Source of the DNA: Rhodopirellula islandica
GTDB lineage: Bacteria > Planctomycetota > Planctomycetia > Pirellulales > Pirellulaceae
DNA: 64,000 nucleotides
Assembly: GCF_001027925.1 (NCBI RefSeq)
Contig: NZ_LECT01000044.1
Span: 1 to 64,000 of the forward strand
Direction of reading: 5' to 3'
Part shown: positions 55,404-64,000 of the stretch, piece after piece
How the letters are laid out: each line of letters begins with the position of its first letter
Numbering within the stretch: position 1 is the first letter of the stretch
Made by a program: the position numbers and the translations under genes
Notes under the pieces: model-generated
Databases searched by the model: none
Seen by the model: the letters and a program-made list of their open reading frames with translations, nothing else
Told to the model about the DNA's origin: nothing

Positions 55404-56732
55404 CTAGTAAGAGAGCCCATCTTTCAAGTGCTGTCTCAGGAAGTTGCTGGCTGCCGCCAACTGCTCTGCAGGAACAGTGGCTCCCAGGTCCGCCGCAATT
55501 TTCTCTAGGCAGCGATCTGGAGCATGAAGCTCCCTTTCCGTGCACCGAATCAGCTTGCTAGGATCAATTTCATTGATGTCCCGCCAGGCTTCCGAAAGTT
55601 TACGGTGCCGAACCTGTGTAGCTGCCGTTGGACTGGAGGGCAAGCTTCTTGGTTTCGTGGACTCAACGAGCAAAAGCATTGGTGCGTTCCATGCGGCGAG
55701 CACTTCCCGCCACATGATTGGCAGGCACTCGTGGTAGGCAGCCAGTAACGTGCGGTGTCGGTTCTTTATCGCAGTGCAGCGACGGCTAGCCCATTGCCGT
55801 AGCAGTGCCACGCGATGATCGAAATGAGTCGAAGGTTCCCACCAGACCGAATCGTAGAGGTGTCCAATGGTCCGGTTCAACCCGGGCGCCACGGATTGGG
55901 CAATCAGCGGTGAACCAATGCGTTCAGCACGCCGGTTTTCCCCGACAGGGATTCCCAGCAGGTGAATCGCCGATGCCACCGCCATTGTTAATTGATCATT
56001 GTTCCCAGCAATCGCTACGAACTGCTTTCCCACTGGCGCATTGCAAAGCCAGTCAGCGTCTGGGAAGAACTCGTCCGGGTTCTCGGAACTGCGGATCGTG
56101 CTGCGTCCTGCACGATGTCCAGCGAGCCATTTGGCGGGCACGTAGACGCCGCCCGGGTATGTGTGGTGCATCTCGCCTAGGCGATGGTCGATGCAGTGCC
56201 CTCTTCCCCATTGCTCAGGTGAATTGATGTGTTCGTAAACTTGCTCGATTGTCGAACGTCCACGCAATCCATAGGCGAATGCGGAGTGGACATTGAATGG
56301 CCGGTACACCTCGGGATTCACGTGAATCGGCAGCTGAACCTCTTTGTGCAAATGCTTTCCGCCTAGGTAAATGATCTCCCAGTCGGCAGGTAAAGCAGCA
56401 AAGAACGTTTGAGCACGCTCCGCAAATTCAGGTACAAACGCGACATCGTCTTCAAAGATCAGGATCGAATCGAGGCCATCGTTCAGTGCGTCTTCTAGCA
56501 CGCGGTAGTGAGACCGGAAACAGCCCCAGCTACCCGCAGGCGGCTTCGCTTGGTATCCAGGAGGCGGCTTTACCATTTTGCCGTCAATCGCTCGCATGAC
56601 GCTGGGAGGAGCGAACGGCCAAGGCGAGGGCAGTTGGCTGTAAAAAGCTTCCAAGCGATCTCTGCTACGTGCCAGGCTAATTACCACCACGCGGTCAAAA
56701 AAATCGGCTAGCTCTTGCATCTCGTCACTCAT
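55404..56732 (-). CDS. Family 25 glycosyltransferase with degenerate sulfotransferase-like tail
   Basis: 442 residues. The N-terminal half (~1-215) is a GT25 glycosyltransferase: VVVISLARSRDRLEAFYSQL, MRAIDG, GSWGCFRSHYRVLEDAL and the metal-binding ILIFEDDVAF. The C-terminal part (~235-440) follows a sulfotransferase-like layout (VAIAGNNDQLTMAVASAIHL..GIPVGENRR, later IDPSKLIRC), but the expected P-loop G.GRSGTS is replaced by GNNDQLT, so PAPS binding is unlikely. Acts in polysaccharide or glycoprotein synthesis; a partner sulfotransferase is encoded divergently. Confidence 0.78.
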   Translation of the reverse strand: MSDEMQELADFFDRVVVISLARSRDRLEAFYSQLPSPWPFAPPSVMRAIDGKMVKPPPGYQAKPPAGSWGCFRSHYRVLEDALNDGLDSILIFEDDVAFVPEFAERAQTFFAALPADWEIIYLGGKHLHKEVQLPIHVNPEVYRPFNVHSAFAYGLRGRSTIEQVYEHINSPEQWGRGHCIDHRLGEMHHTYPGGVYVPAKWLAGHRAGRSTIRSSENPDEFFPDADWLCNAPVGKQFVAIAGNNDQLTMAVASAIHLLGIPVGENRRAERIGSPLIAQSVAPGLNRTIGHLYDSVWWEPSTHFDHRVALLRQWASRRCTAIKNRHRTLLAAYHECLPIMWREVLAAWNAPMLLLVESTKPRSLPSSPTAATQVRHRKLSEAWRDINEIDPSKLIRCTERELHAPDRCLEKIAADLGATVPAEQLAAASNFLRQHLKDGLSY

Positions 56733-56941
56733 CCATTTGCCAATGTGTAAAGTTTGGTCGCGTCATCTGGGCAACACTGCATTGATCGCACGCACGGGCT
56801 GTATCGCGAGAGCGTGGCTCGGCGCCAGCTTTCCGTGGCGTCCTTTTTAGCACCGCCAAAAGCCGCTCCGTTACGATTGCTCGCCTTCCAGGCGGTAAGT
56901 GCTTGCTTACCCAAATATTAAAATATCAAAGGACTTCAATT

Positions 56942-57802
56942 TTGAGCGAAACGAACATGGGTGCGGAAAATCGAAGAATCTGTTGGCTCGCATCGTATCC
57001 CAAGTCTGGAAACACGTGGACACGAGCGTTCTTGCGCGCATACCAAGTCGATGCTCGTAGCCCCATAAACCCAAATGACATCGGGAAAATCTCTCGTTCT
57101 GAAAGTCGCCGCAGGTATTTTGGATTGGTTTCCGGAATTGAGGAATCTAGTCTAGATGAAGCTGCTATTCGAAGTTACCGACGGGATGTACAGGAGTTGA
57201 TTGCGAAAGAAATTGGAGACTTTCAAGTCGCCAAGACACACAATGCGACAGTCTCGCCTTTTGGGGAACGATTGATTTTCCCGGAATTTACTCGGTGCGC
57301 GGTTTATCTCGTCCGAAACCCTGTGGACGTTGTCGATTCTCTTGCGGACCACAACGGATTGTCGATCAAAGACGCAATCAAGCTGATGAATGACCCGGGC
57401 CATCAGATTGGAGGGCCAGGAGATCCATTCGTGACGCAATTTCTAGGGACTTGGTCTGACCACGTCCGGTCCTGGACTCAGCAAGATTCCTTTCCGGTTT
57501 TGATTGTTCGCTACGAGGACCTAAAGCAAAATGCGATTGCCGTGTTCACTCAGGTTCTCAGGTTCATCGGTTGGCCAGTGGATCATCAACGAATTGCCAG
57601 AGCGAATGAATACTGTTCATTTGAGCATCTTCAGGAGTTTGAGATGCGAAACGGCTTCGGTGAGCTAAGCGATCGTTCGGTGAGCGGAAAATTTTTTCGT
57701 GAAGGAAGGGTAGGAACGGGAAAGAAACGCTTGACTTCCGAGCAGGCAGAGCAGATAAACGCTCACCATGAAGCTGTGATTCAGCAATTGAAGTATTGCT
57801 AG
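56942..57802 (+). CDS. Sulfotransferase
   Basis: 286 residues from a TTG with AAAGGA nine bases upstream; an ATG at 56957 would drop five residues. The PAPS 5'-phosphosulfate loop is YPKSGNTWTR and the 3'-phosphate site is RNPVDVVDSLADH, followed by a C-terminal REGRVGTGKKRLTSEQ (RxGxxGxxKxxLT). All the standard cofactor motifs are intact, so it is predicted active on a polysaccharide or small molecule. Divergent from the GT25 gene; together they suit a sulfated glycan locus. Confidence 0.88.
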   Translation: MSETNMGAENRRICWLASYPKSGNTWTRAFLRAYQVDARSPINPNDIGKISRSESRRRYFGLVSGIEESSLDEAAIRSYRRDVQELIAKEIGDFQVAKTHNATVSPFGERLIFPEFTRCAVYLVRNPVDVVDSLADHNGLSIKDAIKLMNDPGHQIGGPGDPFVTQFLGTWSDHVRSWTQQDSFPVLIVRYEDLKQNAIAVFTQVLRFIGWPVDHQRIARANEYCSFEHLQEFEMRNGFGELSDRSVSGKFFREGRVGTGKKRLTSEQAEQINAHHEAVIQQLKYC

Positions 57803-57986
57803 TTTTACACATGGGCGTGGGAACTGGCGAAACCGGGCAGTGATGCAGTACTGACAAGGGCACATATCAGTTGGCGAGCATCCGCAGTTTGCGGGCTTTG
57901 CGTGTCGCCATCTTTTTCGCTCATTCAGTTTGTGGCTGTCGATCATCACCTGAACAGAATGACTCCATCAGACACGGGCATAGAAG

Positions 57987-60900
57987 ATGTCAAAGCGGGG
58001 CAGGAAATCGCGAATTGGTGGTCAGCGAATCTTTCGTCGGCGACATCGGATGCCACGAGTTGAGTCACTCGAACGAAGAGTGCTGCTTGCCGCCGACATT
58101 GCAGCAGTGCCTGATGAGCTCTCGGTTCAGCGAGAGGTCGCCACCATTTCGAGCCCGAGTTTATCGACTAGCTCAGAAGCATTTAGTCCAAATGTAACCT
58201 TCGCATCCGCTTCACCGTTTGAGCCAAGCGAGGTTGCTGCTGAATTGCCAAGTGGCCCCCTGCCACTTCCGAAGCGTTCTGTTCTAAACCCGAATGATGG
58301 AGGAATGCAATCTTCAGAAATTCGCGGCTCGTACACGCCGACCGCATCACCAAGTAGGTCGCCTTCAGGCAGTCCCAGTTCGTCAGGTAGCCCGAGTTCG
58401 TCGAGTAGTTCGAGTTCGTCGAGCAGTTCGAGTTCGTCGAGCAGTTCGAGTTCGTCAAGCAGCTCGAGTTCGTCAAGCAGCTCGAGTTCGTCAAGCAGCT
58501 CGAGTTCGTCAAGCAGCTCGAGCTCGTCAAGCAGTTCGAGCTCGTCCGTGCCGATGCCGCTTGGAGATCTGGACACCGAAGCGGAAGAGCCGCACTTGAT
58601 TTACTGCGAAGACACTGAGGAGCAAGGTAGTGTCGAAATTGATATCCCAGCTGCATTCGGAGGTGGAAATGTCGATATTGAAATTTCTGGCTCCGCGATT
58701 CGTGGTACCGATTATTCGCTCGGAACGAATATTGGGATAACGTCGAGCTTTAGCGGCGATATATGGACGCTTAGTCTACCGGCTGGGCCCGCTTCCTTTG
58801 TGATTTACGTCACCGCGTTGCAGGACGGATCTGAGCCGGGTGGGACTAACGAATCTGCAACCGAGAACGTCACGTTTGCATGGGCACCTGGTCAGAATAT
58901 TCCCGGGATCGACCTGCAAGGGTCAGGCTCTGTGTCGATCGTTGACGAAGATGAATCGCTCGAGCTAACAACGCCAGTCAGCTACACCTCGGAACTGGGG
59001 CCACCTGCTGGCGTATTTAGCCTGAAGCCAAGCGATTCAGGCAACACGGTCAACACGACCATCTACTGGGAAGTGAACACAAATGATGTTGAGAGCGACG
59101 AATTCTATCAAGCCATACTAGGCGTCGATTACACATTGACCGACGACGATCCCACGACACTCATTTTCAATGAGACGTATTCAGGGTCTGGGATTTTCCG
59201 ATCAAACGCGAGATCGATCGCGTGTGATGATGACTTTCAATTGCTCGTTCACGCGATCAATGATCGTTTGCTCGAAGGCATCGAGACAGTCGATGTTCGG
59301 GCCCATATACCCATTTTAAGCGACCCATCAGAGAACGAATACACCTCTGAAGAAACAGTGCAGATCAAGGAAAACTACCACGACAGCGAAGTAAGGGAAG
59401 ACAAGTACGGCTGCTCGTGTTCGTGTCCAACATGCCCAGATGGAGTGCCAGTCAGTACCGATGGCGCTCAGGCGGTTGCGACATTTCAACCGTCCGCAGG
59501 CACGATTGAAATCACAACTTCGTATCAGGGAGGGGCGCAGCCTGTTTTTGATATCGGCTTCACCGTTCCGAATGACACAGCTGTTCCATATAGCGTTGAC
59601 GTGTTTTTTCAGATCATCGAAGCCGACCAGAGAGACGATGGTTCGCTGAAATCGCTAGGGCGAAAGCCGGTTGATGCCAATGCGGTTGTCACCGCCTCGT
59701 TCAACTTGGCTGTGCCGGTAGGTGCTTCGCCGGGCGACACACTTTGGTTCAGAAGACAAACAGACTTAACAGCTCATTTGGATTCCTGGACTCGTGGCTC
59801 GGGCGATACGAAGGATGGGTCGAATGGAATCACTCAGCAGATTATCCCGATCGAGATTTTAGCGCACCCAAATTACCCACCGACTTGGCCTGGTGGAGCA
59901 CCCCTGGAAACCGATGATATGGTCAGCGGTTGGGTCGGACGGGTGAATCATGGTGCGACTGACCGTCGTGCAAGCTCGCTCGGAGAGAACCAAGCGCCAG
60001 GCTCGTCGATAGCGTCCCTCGAACGAATGATACTCGGCTATGACTCGATGGTTGCAGATTCGTCTGGCGGGCAGCCCTCCGGTGGAAAGGTGAAGTTTGA
60101 GAACGGATCCATGCTTTTCAATGCCTCTGGCGCTTCGTATTGGTTTCAGGGAAATTCGGGGTCTGCTCCAGGTATTCAGGACACGCTCTCTGGTGGGACG
60201 CTGACTGATCGATATGGAAACACGCGAGAGTTCAACGCTAACGGTGACTTGGTTGCTCGAACTGATTCAGCGGGGAATGCAATTTCCTATTCCTACAACA
60301 GTGATGGGACTGTCGCTGAAATAACGGATCACCGAGGCCTGAAAACCTCGTTTTCCTATGGTGTCAATGCAGTGTCCGGCCGCAACACAGTTTCGATTGA
60401 AACCGTCACTTCAACCTCCGACTCCACGCTGAATCGCCATATCCAGATGGAGTACCTCCCCTACACAGCGAGCACCCCAGGTGAATTGTCAATCGTCTTC
60501 GACGATCCTGACGGTGCAGGCTCTCGGAAGTCCAGAGAAGAGGTCTTTACCTATGACAATGAGGGAAGAGTTACCAGCCTCTCTGTTGGCGAAGTCGGTG
60601 CAGCTTCCCATACGACAAGCATGGCCTACAACTCATTGGACGGGCGTCTGTCATCCATTAGCTACCCCGATGGTTCTAGCTTGACATTCAACCTTTCTCG
60701 CCAGCAGAATGGGCTCATTGGCAAGGACTATGCTGGCGGGACGATCCTGGCCAGTGACCCGCGTGCAATTCGCGTCACTTCGGCTGGCAGTGGGAACGAG
60801 AACCCAATCCCCAATTATGCGATCTCGACATGGAAGCGGTCTGTCTCGAGTGACCCGCAACGGTCGATTTCTCAATTCGATCATCGTGGACGTTTGCTGC

Positions 60901-63900
60901 GGACATGGGACCCGAAACAGGTTGAGGCTCTTGGGTTAACCAGTGTCGGCACTCTCGGTGACACCGAGATCTCATTGCTTCAAGCGAATGTGGACTTGAG
61001 CACGGAATTCACTCGCACACCCACGAGCTGGGATGAACTTGGTAAGGTCACCGGTAACGATTGGGGAGAGGTTCTTTCTGTCTCAACGCCGGACCCTGAT
61101 AAAACGTTGCTCAATGGTGTTTTGCAGAGCAACGGCCCGGCGGGGCGCCAATCCACTTCCTACACCTACAGCAACAACAACCCTGTCAGTTCCTCGATGC
61201 CGGAAAGCACGTCCGCGTCGTGGACCTGGAACGACACCTTCGATGTGATGACTTCATCGACGGATGCCACTGGCAACACGTATCATCAGCAGGTGGATGC
61301 ATCCGGTCGCGTGACCCAGATGCAGTGGAAGCAAAATGCTTCTTTGGGCCAAAACCCGACTCGTCCGCTCGATGTAAGCGTTGATACTTATGTCTCCGCA
61401 ATCGACGCTCTGCGGATCATGAACTACATCAGTGCAAACGGTGAGACTCGGACTCCCGTTGGCGGTGGTGGGACATCTTTCTACGACGTTGATGGTGACG
61501 GTTGGGTCACCTCGGTCGATGCGGCCCTCGTTATTCGCTATCTCGAGAATCCCGGCGTTGGCAACGAGGTTGATCCAGAGCCCGAAATCATTGGGCAGGT
61601 CGATCTCACCTACGTTAGCACTGCTGGCCTCCCAACATACTTGGTCTCGCAGCGTGTGATTGACACGGGGCGATCCTCGGGTGATACCGTCGTCGACTAC
61701 GAGTACTACAACACGCCCAGTGACCCGGCCCGGCATGCCAAGTTAAAAACCGTGACCGAGTCGGATGGCACGGCGATTGAGGCGGTCACCGAATACAGCT
61801 ACGACGACCGCGGCAACTTGAGTGAGTTGTCCGATCCCTCCGGACGCGTTACGAAGTATTATTACGACTCCCGTGACCGGATGATTGCGCAGCAGTCATC
61901 GGATCCAGATGGTGCCGGATCTCTTCTTCCAGTGCTCGTGCGCTATGACTACGACGTCTTCGGGAATGCTATCGCAAGTGAGCAGATCAATTCCTTTGTG
62001 GAGGGAGGGCAGCTCTTGGTCACCTCGCTGACGGAGAGTTCGACTTACGATGCGGGAAACCGCCTGACGGCTCACTACACTCAGAATCCGAGTGTCACTT
62101 GGTACCTCTACAAAGACGGGAGCGGAGACATCGTTCGCACCCAGAGCAAAGTAACCGCTTTGGCTGGAACCACGCTGACGGCAGCGGATCTAGAAGCTTA
62201 CGGTGGAAGCAACGATGCGATCCCCAATACGCCTGTGACGTCGGTCAGCTACCAAGGTCTCAAAACCACGATCGATTACTACTCGACAGCGAACGTGATC
62301 ACGGTTTCTGAGACCGACATGACCGCCGCCAGTCCATCGACAACGACTCGGACGACGAAAACAACGCTTGACCGCCTTGGGCAGGTTGTCAAAACGGTCA
62401 GCCCCGATCCGGTGAGCGGACTGACAACCACCGGCTCGGATCAGAGAGAGGGCGGTGGCTTCGTTACTTCCTTCGAGTACGACAATCTAGGTAATCTCGT
62501 TGGGGTCGTTGATGGGCTCAACAACGAATCCAGTTTCTCCTACGACGATCTCAATCGCCTCGTCAAAACGTCCACTCCAAACCCGGTTTCCGGCAGCCCA
62601 TACGAGACAACGGTTAGCTACACGCCCAATGCGATTGGCTGGGACATTGAGACGACTGACCCTTCGGGCATTTCCGTCGTGGCTCAACTCGATGCGATGG
62701 GGCGTCAGCGTACGATCATCGGCGACATCCCGACCAGCAATGTTCGTTATTGGAACGATGGTAACGTTCGGAGCGTTACCGATGCCGAAGGCAATTTTAC
62801 GAGCTACGACTACGACGACCGCGGCCGACTGACGGAAGTGGAGTCGCTGGATCTACGTCGCTCCGTCTGGGCACCGACCACCAGCTACAGCTACACCGTT
62901 GATTCGTTGGTGGATTCGATCACTGACCCATTGGGGCGAGCGACCACGTTTGAATACGACGATGGTGGCAGGCTGGTCAAATCGATTCAGCCGGATCCAG
63001 ATGGTGCAGGTGCGTTGGTTTCAGCTTTCACCGAGTACGGATTGGACAGCCTCGGGAATGTTCATTCGGTGGAAGATGCCTTTGGACAGGTCACTTCGTT
63101 GGATCTCGATTCTTGGTATCGCCCGACGACAACGACCGATCCGGCTTCGGGCGCCACTGATTCCCAGTACGATGTGTTTGGTAACGTCACGTCGGTCACT
63201 GATCCGCTCGGGAATGTCACCAACTTCACCTTCAATCACCTCAATCAGTTGGTGACGGAGGGCAAGGTCTACAGCGGTGGCACCGAAAGCCGATCTTATT
63301 CCTACGATGGTGTTGGTAACTTACGGTCACTGACGGATCGCAACGGACGCGTCACCGAATACGTCTACGACAATCGATACCGATTGGAGACGGAGACGTG
63401 GAAGACTGGCGGAACGACCGATCGGACGTTCGATTATGCTTACGATACATCCGACCGCCTGATTTCGATTGATGACAGTGACGTTCTCGCCACCGATTTT
63501 GAGTTCGCTTACGACGACCGGTCGCAGCTCGTGGCTGAAAGCCAATTGATCGGCTTGGTCGGGACCGCGATCAACTTCAATCGTGAATTTGACAATCGAG
63601 GCAATCGCATTGAACTGGGGGCCAATTTCGGGGGAACGCTTTCAGGCGGCGTGATCTCCGGTGGCGTGGGCGACTTCGAAAATGGCTATGAATACGATTA
63701 CCTGAATCGGTTGACGTCGATCGTTCAGCAATCGCAGTCCGGCGGGCATGCTGTTGCTCCTAAACTGGCTGAATTCGACTACAGCCGCGCGTCTCAACTG
63801 ACGGACTTGCACCGCTACTCCGCAACGACTGCTGGCTCATCGGATTTGGAGGTGCACAGCCGGATGGCGTATGATGACGCAGGTCGGCTCAGCAGTTTGA

Positions 63901-64000
63901 CTCATGGATCGTCAGCGATCTCCTACGGTGAGAACTGGGGCGGGACGTCGACACTCCCCTCCTCGCTTGGCAGTTCTGATCTGCTGGCCGCTTACACGTT
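57987..64000 (+). CDS. LEPR-XLL, Ser-rich, YD/RHS-repeat giant surface protein (3' partial)
   Basis: The frame opens at the ATG at 57987 (in-frame TAG at 57981) and stays open to the end of the window, over 2,000 codons. The N-terminus has the planctomycete LEPR-XLL motif (VESLERRVLLAADIAA). Then come a Ser-rich linker (58371-58560), Calx-beta-like domains (58620-59400), and a Cys cluster CSCSCPTCP (59410-59440) before a second beta-rich region. From about 60180 there are many RHS/YD repeats (YGNTREFNANGDLV, FEYDNLGNLVGVVDGL, YDYDDRGRLTEV). A dockerin-like segment (YVSAIDALRIMNYI..DVDGDGWVTSVDAALVIRYL) sits within them at 61380-61560. Likely a secreted or surface toxin/adhesin; the C-terminal tip lies outside. 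Confidence 0.9.
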   Translation, partial: MSKRGRKSRIGGQRIFRRRHRMPRVESLERRVLLAADIAAVPDELSVQREVATISSPSLSTSSEAFSPNVTFASASPFEPSEVAAELPSGPLPLPKRSVLNPNDGGMQSSEIRGSYTPTASPSRSPSGSPSSSGSPSSSSSSSSSSSSSSSSSSSSSSSSSSSSSSSSSSSSSSSSSSSSSSSSSSSVPMPLGDLDTEAEEPHLIYCEDTEEQGSVEIDIPAAFGGGNVDIEISGSAIRGTDYSLGTNIGITSSFSGDIWTLSLPAGPASFVIYVTALQDGSEPGGTNESATENVTFAWAPGQNIPGIDLQGSGSVSIVDEDESLELTTPVSYTSELGPPAGVFSLKPSDSGNTVNTTIYWEVNTNDVESDEFYQAILGVDYTLTDDDPTTLIFNETYSGSGIFRSNARSIACDDDFQLLVHAINDRLLEGIETVDVRAHIPILSDPSENEYTSEETVQIKENYHDSEVREDKYGCSCSCPTCPDGVPVSTDGAQAVATFQPSAGTIEITTSYQGGAQPVFDIGFTVPNDTAVPYSVDVFFQIIEADQRDDGSLKSLGRKPVDANAVVTASFNLAVPVGASPGDTLWFRRQTDLTAHLDSWTRGSGDTKDGSNGITQQIIPIEILAHPNYPPTWPGGAPLETDDMVSGWVGRVNHGATDRRASSLGENQAPGSSIASLERMILGYDSMVADSSGGQPSGGKVKFENGSMLFNASGASYWFQGNSGSAPGIQDTLSGGTLTDRYGNTREFNANGDLVARTDSAGNAISYSYNSDGTVAEITDHRGLKTSFSYGVNAVSGRNTVSIETVTSTSDSTLNRHIQMEYLPYTASTPGELSIVFDDPDGAGSRKSREEVFTYDNEGRVTSLSVGEVGAASHTTSMAYNSLDGRLSSISYPDGSSLTFNLSRQQNGLIGKDYAGGTILASDPRAIRVTSAGSGNENPIPNYAISTWKRSVSSDPQRSISQFDHRGRLLRTWDPKQVEALGLTSVGTLGDTEISLLQANVDLSTEFTRTPTSWDELGKVTGNDWGEVLSVSTPDPDKTLLNGVLQSNGPAGRQSTSYTYSNNNPVSSSMPESTSASWTWNDTFDVMTSSTDATGNTYHQQVDASGRVTQMQWKQNASLGQNPTRPLDVSVDTYVSAIDALRIMNYISANGETRTPVGGGGTSFYDVDGDGWVTSVDAALVIRYLENPGVGNEVDPEPEIIGQVDLTYVSTAGLPTYLVSQRVIDTGRSSGDTVVDYEYYNTPSDPARHAKLKTVTESDGTAIEAVTEYSYDDRGNLSELSDPSGRVTKYYYDSRDRMIAQQSSDPDGAGSLLPVLVRYDYDVFGNAIASEQINSFVEGGQLLVTSLTESSTYDAGNRLTAHYTQNPSVTWYLYKDGSGDIVRTQSKVTALAGTTLTAADLEAYGGSNDAIPNTPVTSVSYQGLKTTIDYYSTANVITVSETDMTAASPSTTTRTTKTTLDRLGQVVKTVSPDPVSGLTTTGSDQREGGGFVTSFEYDNLGNLVGVVDGLNNESSFSYDDLNRLVKTSTPNPVSGSPYETTVSYTPNAIGWDIETTDPSGISVVAQLDAMGRQRTIIGDIPTSNVRYWNDGNVRSVTDAEGNFTSYDYDDRGRLTEVESLDLRRSVWAPTTSYSYTVDSLVDSITDPLGRATTFEYDDGGRLVKSIQPDPDGAGALVSAFTEYGLDSLGNVHSVEDAFGQVTSLDLDSWYRPTTTTDPASGATDSQYDVFGNVTSVTDPLGNVTNFTFNHLNQLVTEGKVYSGGTESRSYSYDGVGNLRSLTDRNGRVTEYVYDNRYRLETETWKTGGTTDRTFDYAYDTSDRLISIDDSDVLATDFEFAYDDRSQLVAESQLIGLVGTAINFNREFDNRGNRIELGANFGGTLSGGVISGGVGDFENGYEYDYLNRLTSIVQQSQSGGHAVAPKLAEFDYSRASQLTDLHRYSATTAGSSDLEVHSRMAYDDAGRLSSLTHGSSAISYGENWGGTSTLPSSLGSSDLLAAYT
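58371..58560 (+). repeat. Serine-repeat linker, 18-bp tandem units
   Basis: Tandem copies of AGCAGTTCGAGTTCGTC-like units encode an almost pure Ser run in the giant protein. Near-perfect unit identity suggests slippage-prone expansion and length variation between strains. Confidence 0.85.

Noticed and set aside
58371-58560. Regular short repeats considered as a CRISPR array
   Set aside because: No unique spacers; units are contiguous and encode Ser in a long open frame.
58127-58576. Minus-strand frame of Glu/Leu repeats opposite the Ser linker
   Set aside because: Mirror of the Ser-repeat DNA; the plus strand carries the long open frame.

Overview
The window reads as chromosomal DNA of a planctomycete close to Rhodopirellula. 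The evidence is two DUF1559 pseudopilin-like proteins, the LEPR-XLL motif at the start of a giant YD-repeat protein, a giant cadherin-repeat adhesin, a membrane-anchored protein with about 20 EF-hand loops, MauE-type membrane proteins and sulfotransferases. No rRNA, complete tRNA or CRISPR array was found.

Layout. 1-6.5 kb: the 3' end of a cadherin-repeat adhesin, a hybrid histidine kinase overlapping it by 4 bp, and an HD-GYP response regulator. 6.8-7.8 kb: an RlmI-like methyltransferase. 8.0 kb: the 5' 43 nt of a tRNA-Val gene, cut in the anticodon stem, followed at once by a tyrosine integrase. I take this as the left edge of a large integrated element. 9.3-23.8 kb: cargo-like operons (MauE-thioredoxin / esterase / DUF1559; a lower-GC trio with a DUF1573-like protein; a GT39-like membrane glycosyltransferase; EF-hand / DUF1559 / two-domain hydrolase). 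24.0-24.5 kb: a decayed IS110-family transposase.

24.5-54.3 kb is a plasmid-like backbone: VirD4/TraG coupling protein, RepA (RPA family) with seven 17-bp iterons, Toprim primase-like protein, ArdC antirestriction protein, a DUF6876 protein, MobF (TrwC/TraI) relaxase-helicase, and ParA with a ribbon-helix-helix partner. No VirB-type secretion genes are visible, so in this window the element looks mobilizable rather than self-transmissible. Within it lies a defence/toxin segment: an hsdM fragment, a DUF4145-like protein, an AbiEi/AbiEii-type toxin-antitoxin pair behind two large perfect inverted repeats, an IS630 remnant, and a DUF4365 protein.

The most unusual locus is the minus-strand gene run from 33.45 down to 26.1 kb. 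It encodes a lipoprotein-like protein with a strict G-x3-G helix repeat and a membrane segment, a MotA/TolQ/ExbB channel protein, a MotB-like membrane protein ending in a VWA domain instead of a peptidoglycan-binding domain, small membrane proteins, a putative DNA-binding protein and a VWA lipoprotein. Overlapping stops and starts tie most of them together. I know of no described system with this composition; the nearest analogy is the ZorA/ZorB motor of Zorya defence.

54.4-64 kb: an ankyrin protein, a GT25 glycosyltransferase with a sulfotransferase-like tail, a sulfotransferase, and a LEPR-XLL / Ser-rich / YD-repeat surface protein that runs off the end of the window. The right border of the element was not found.
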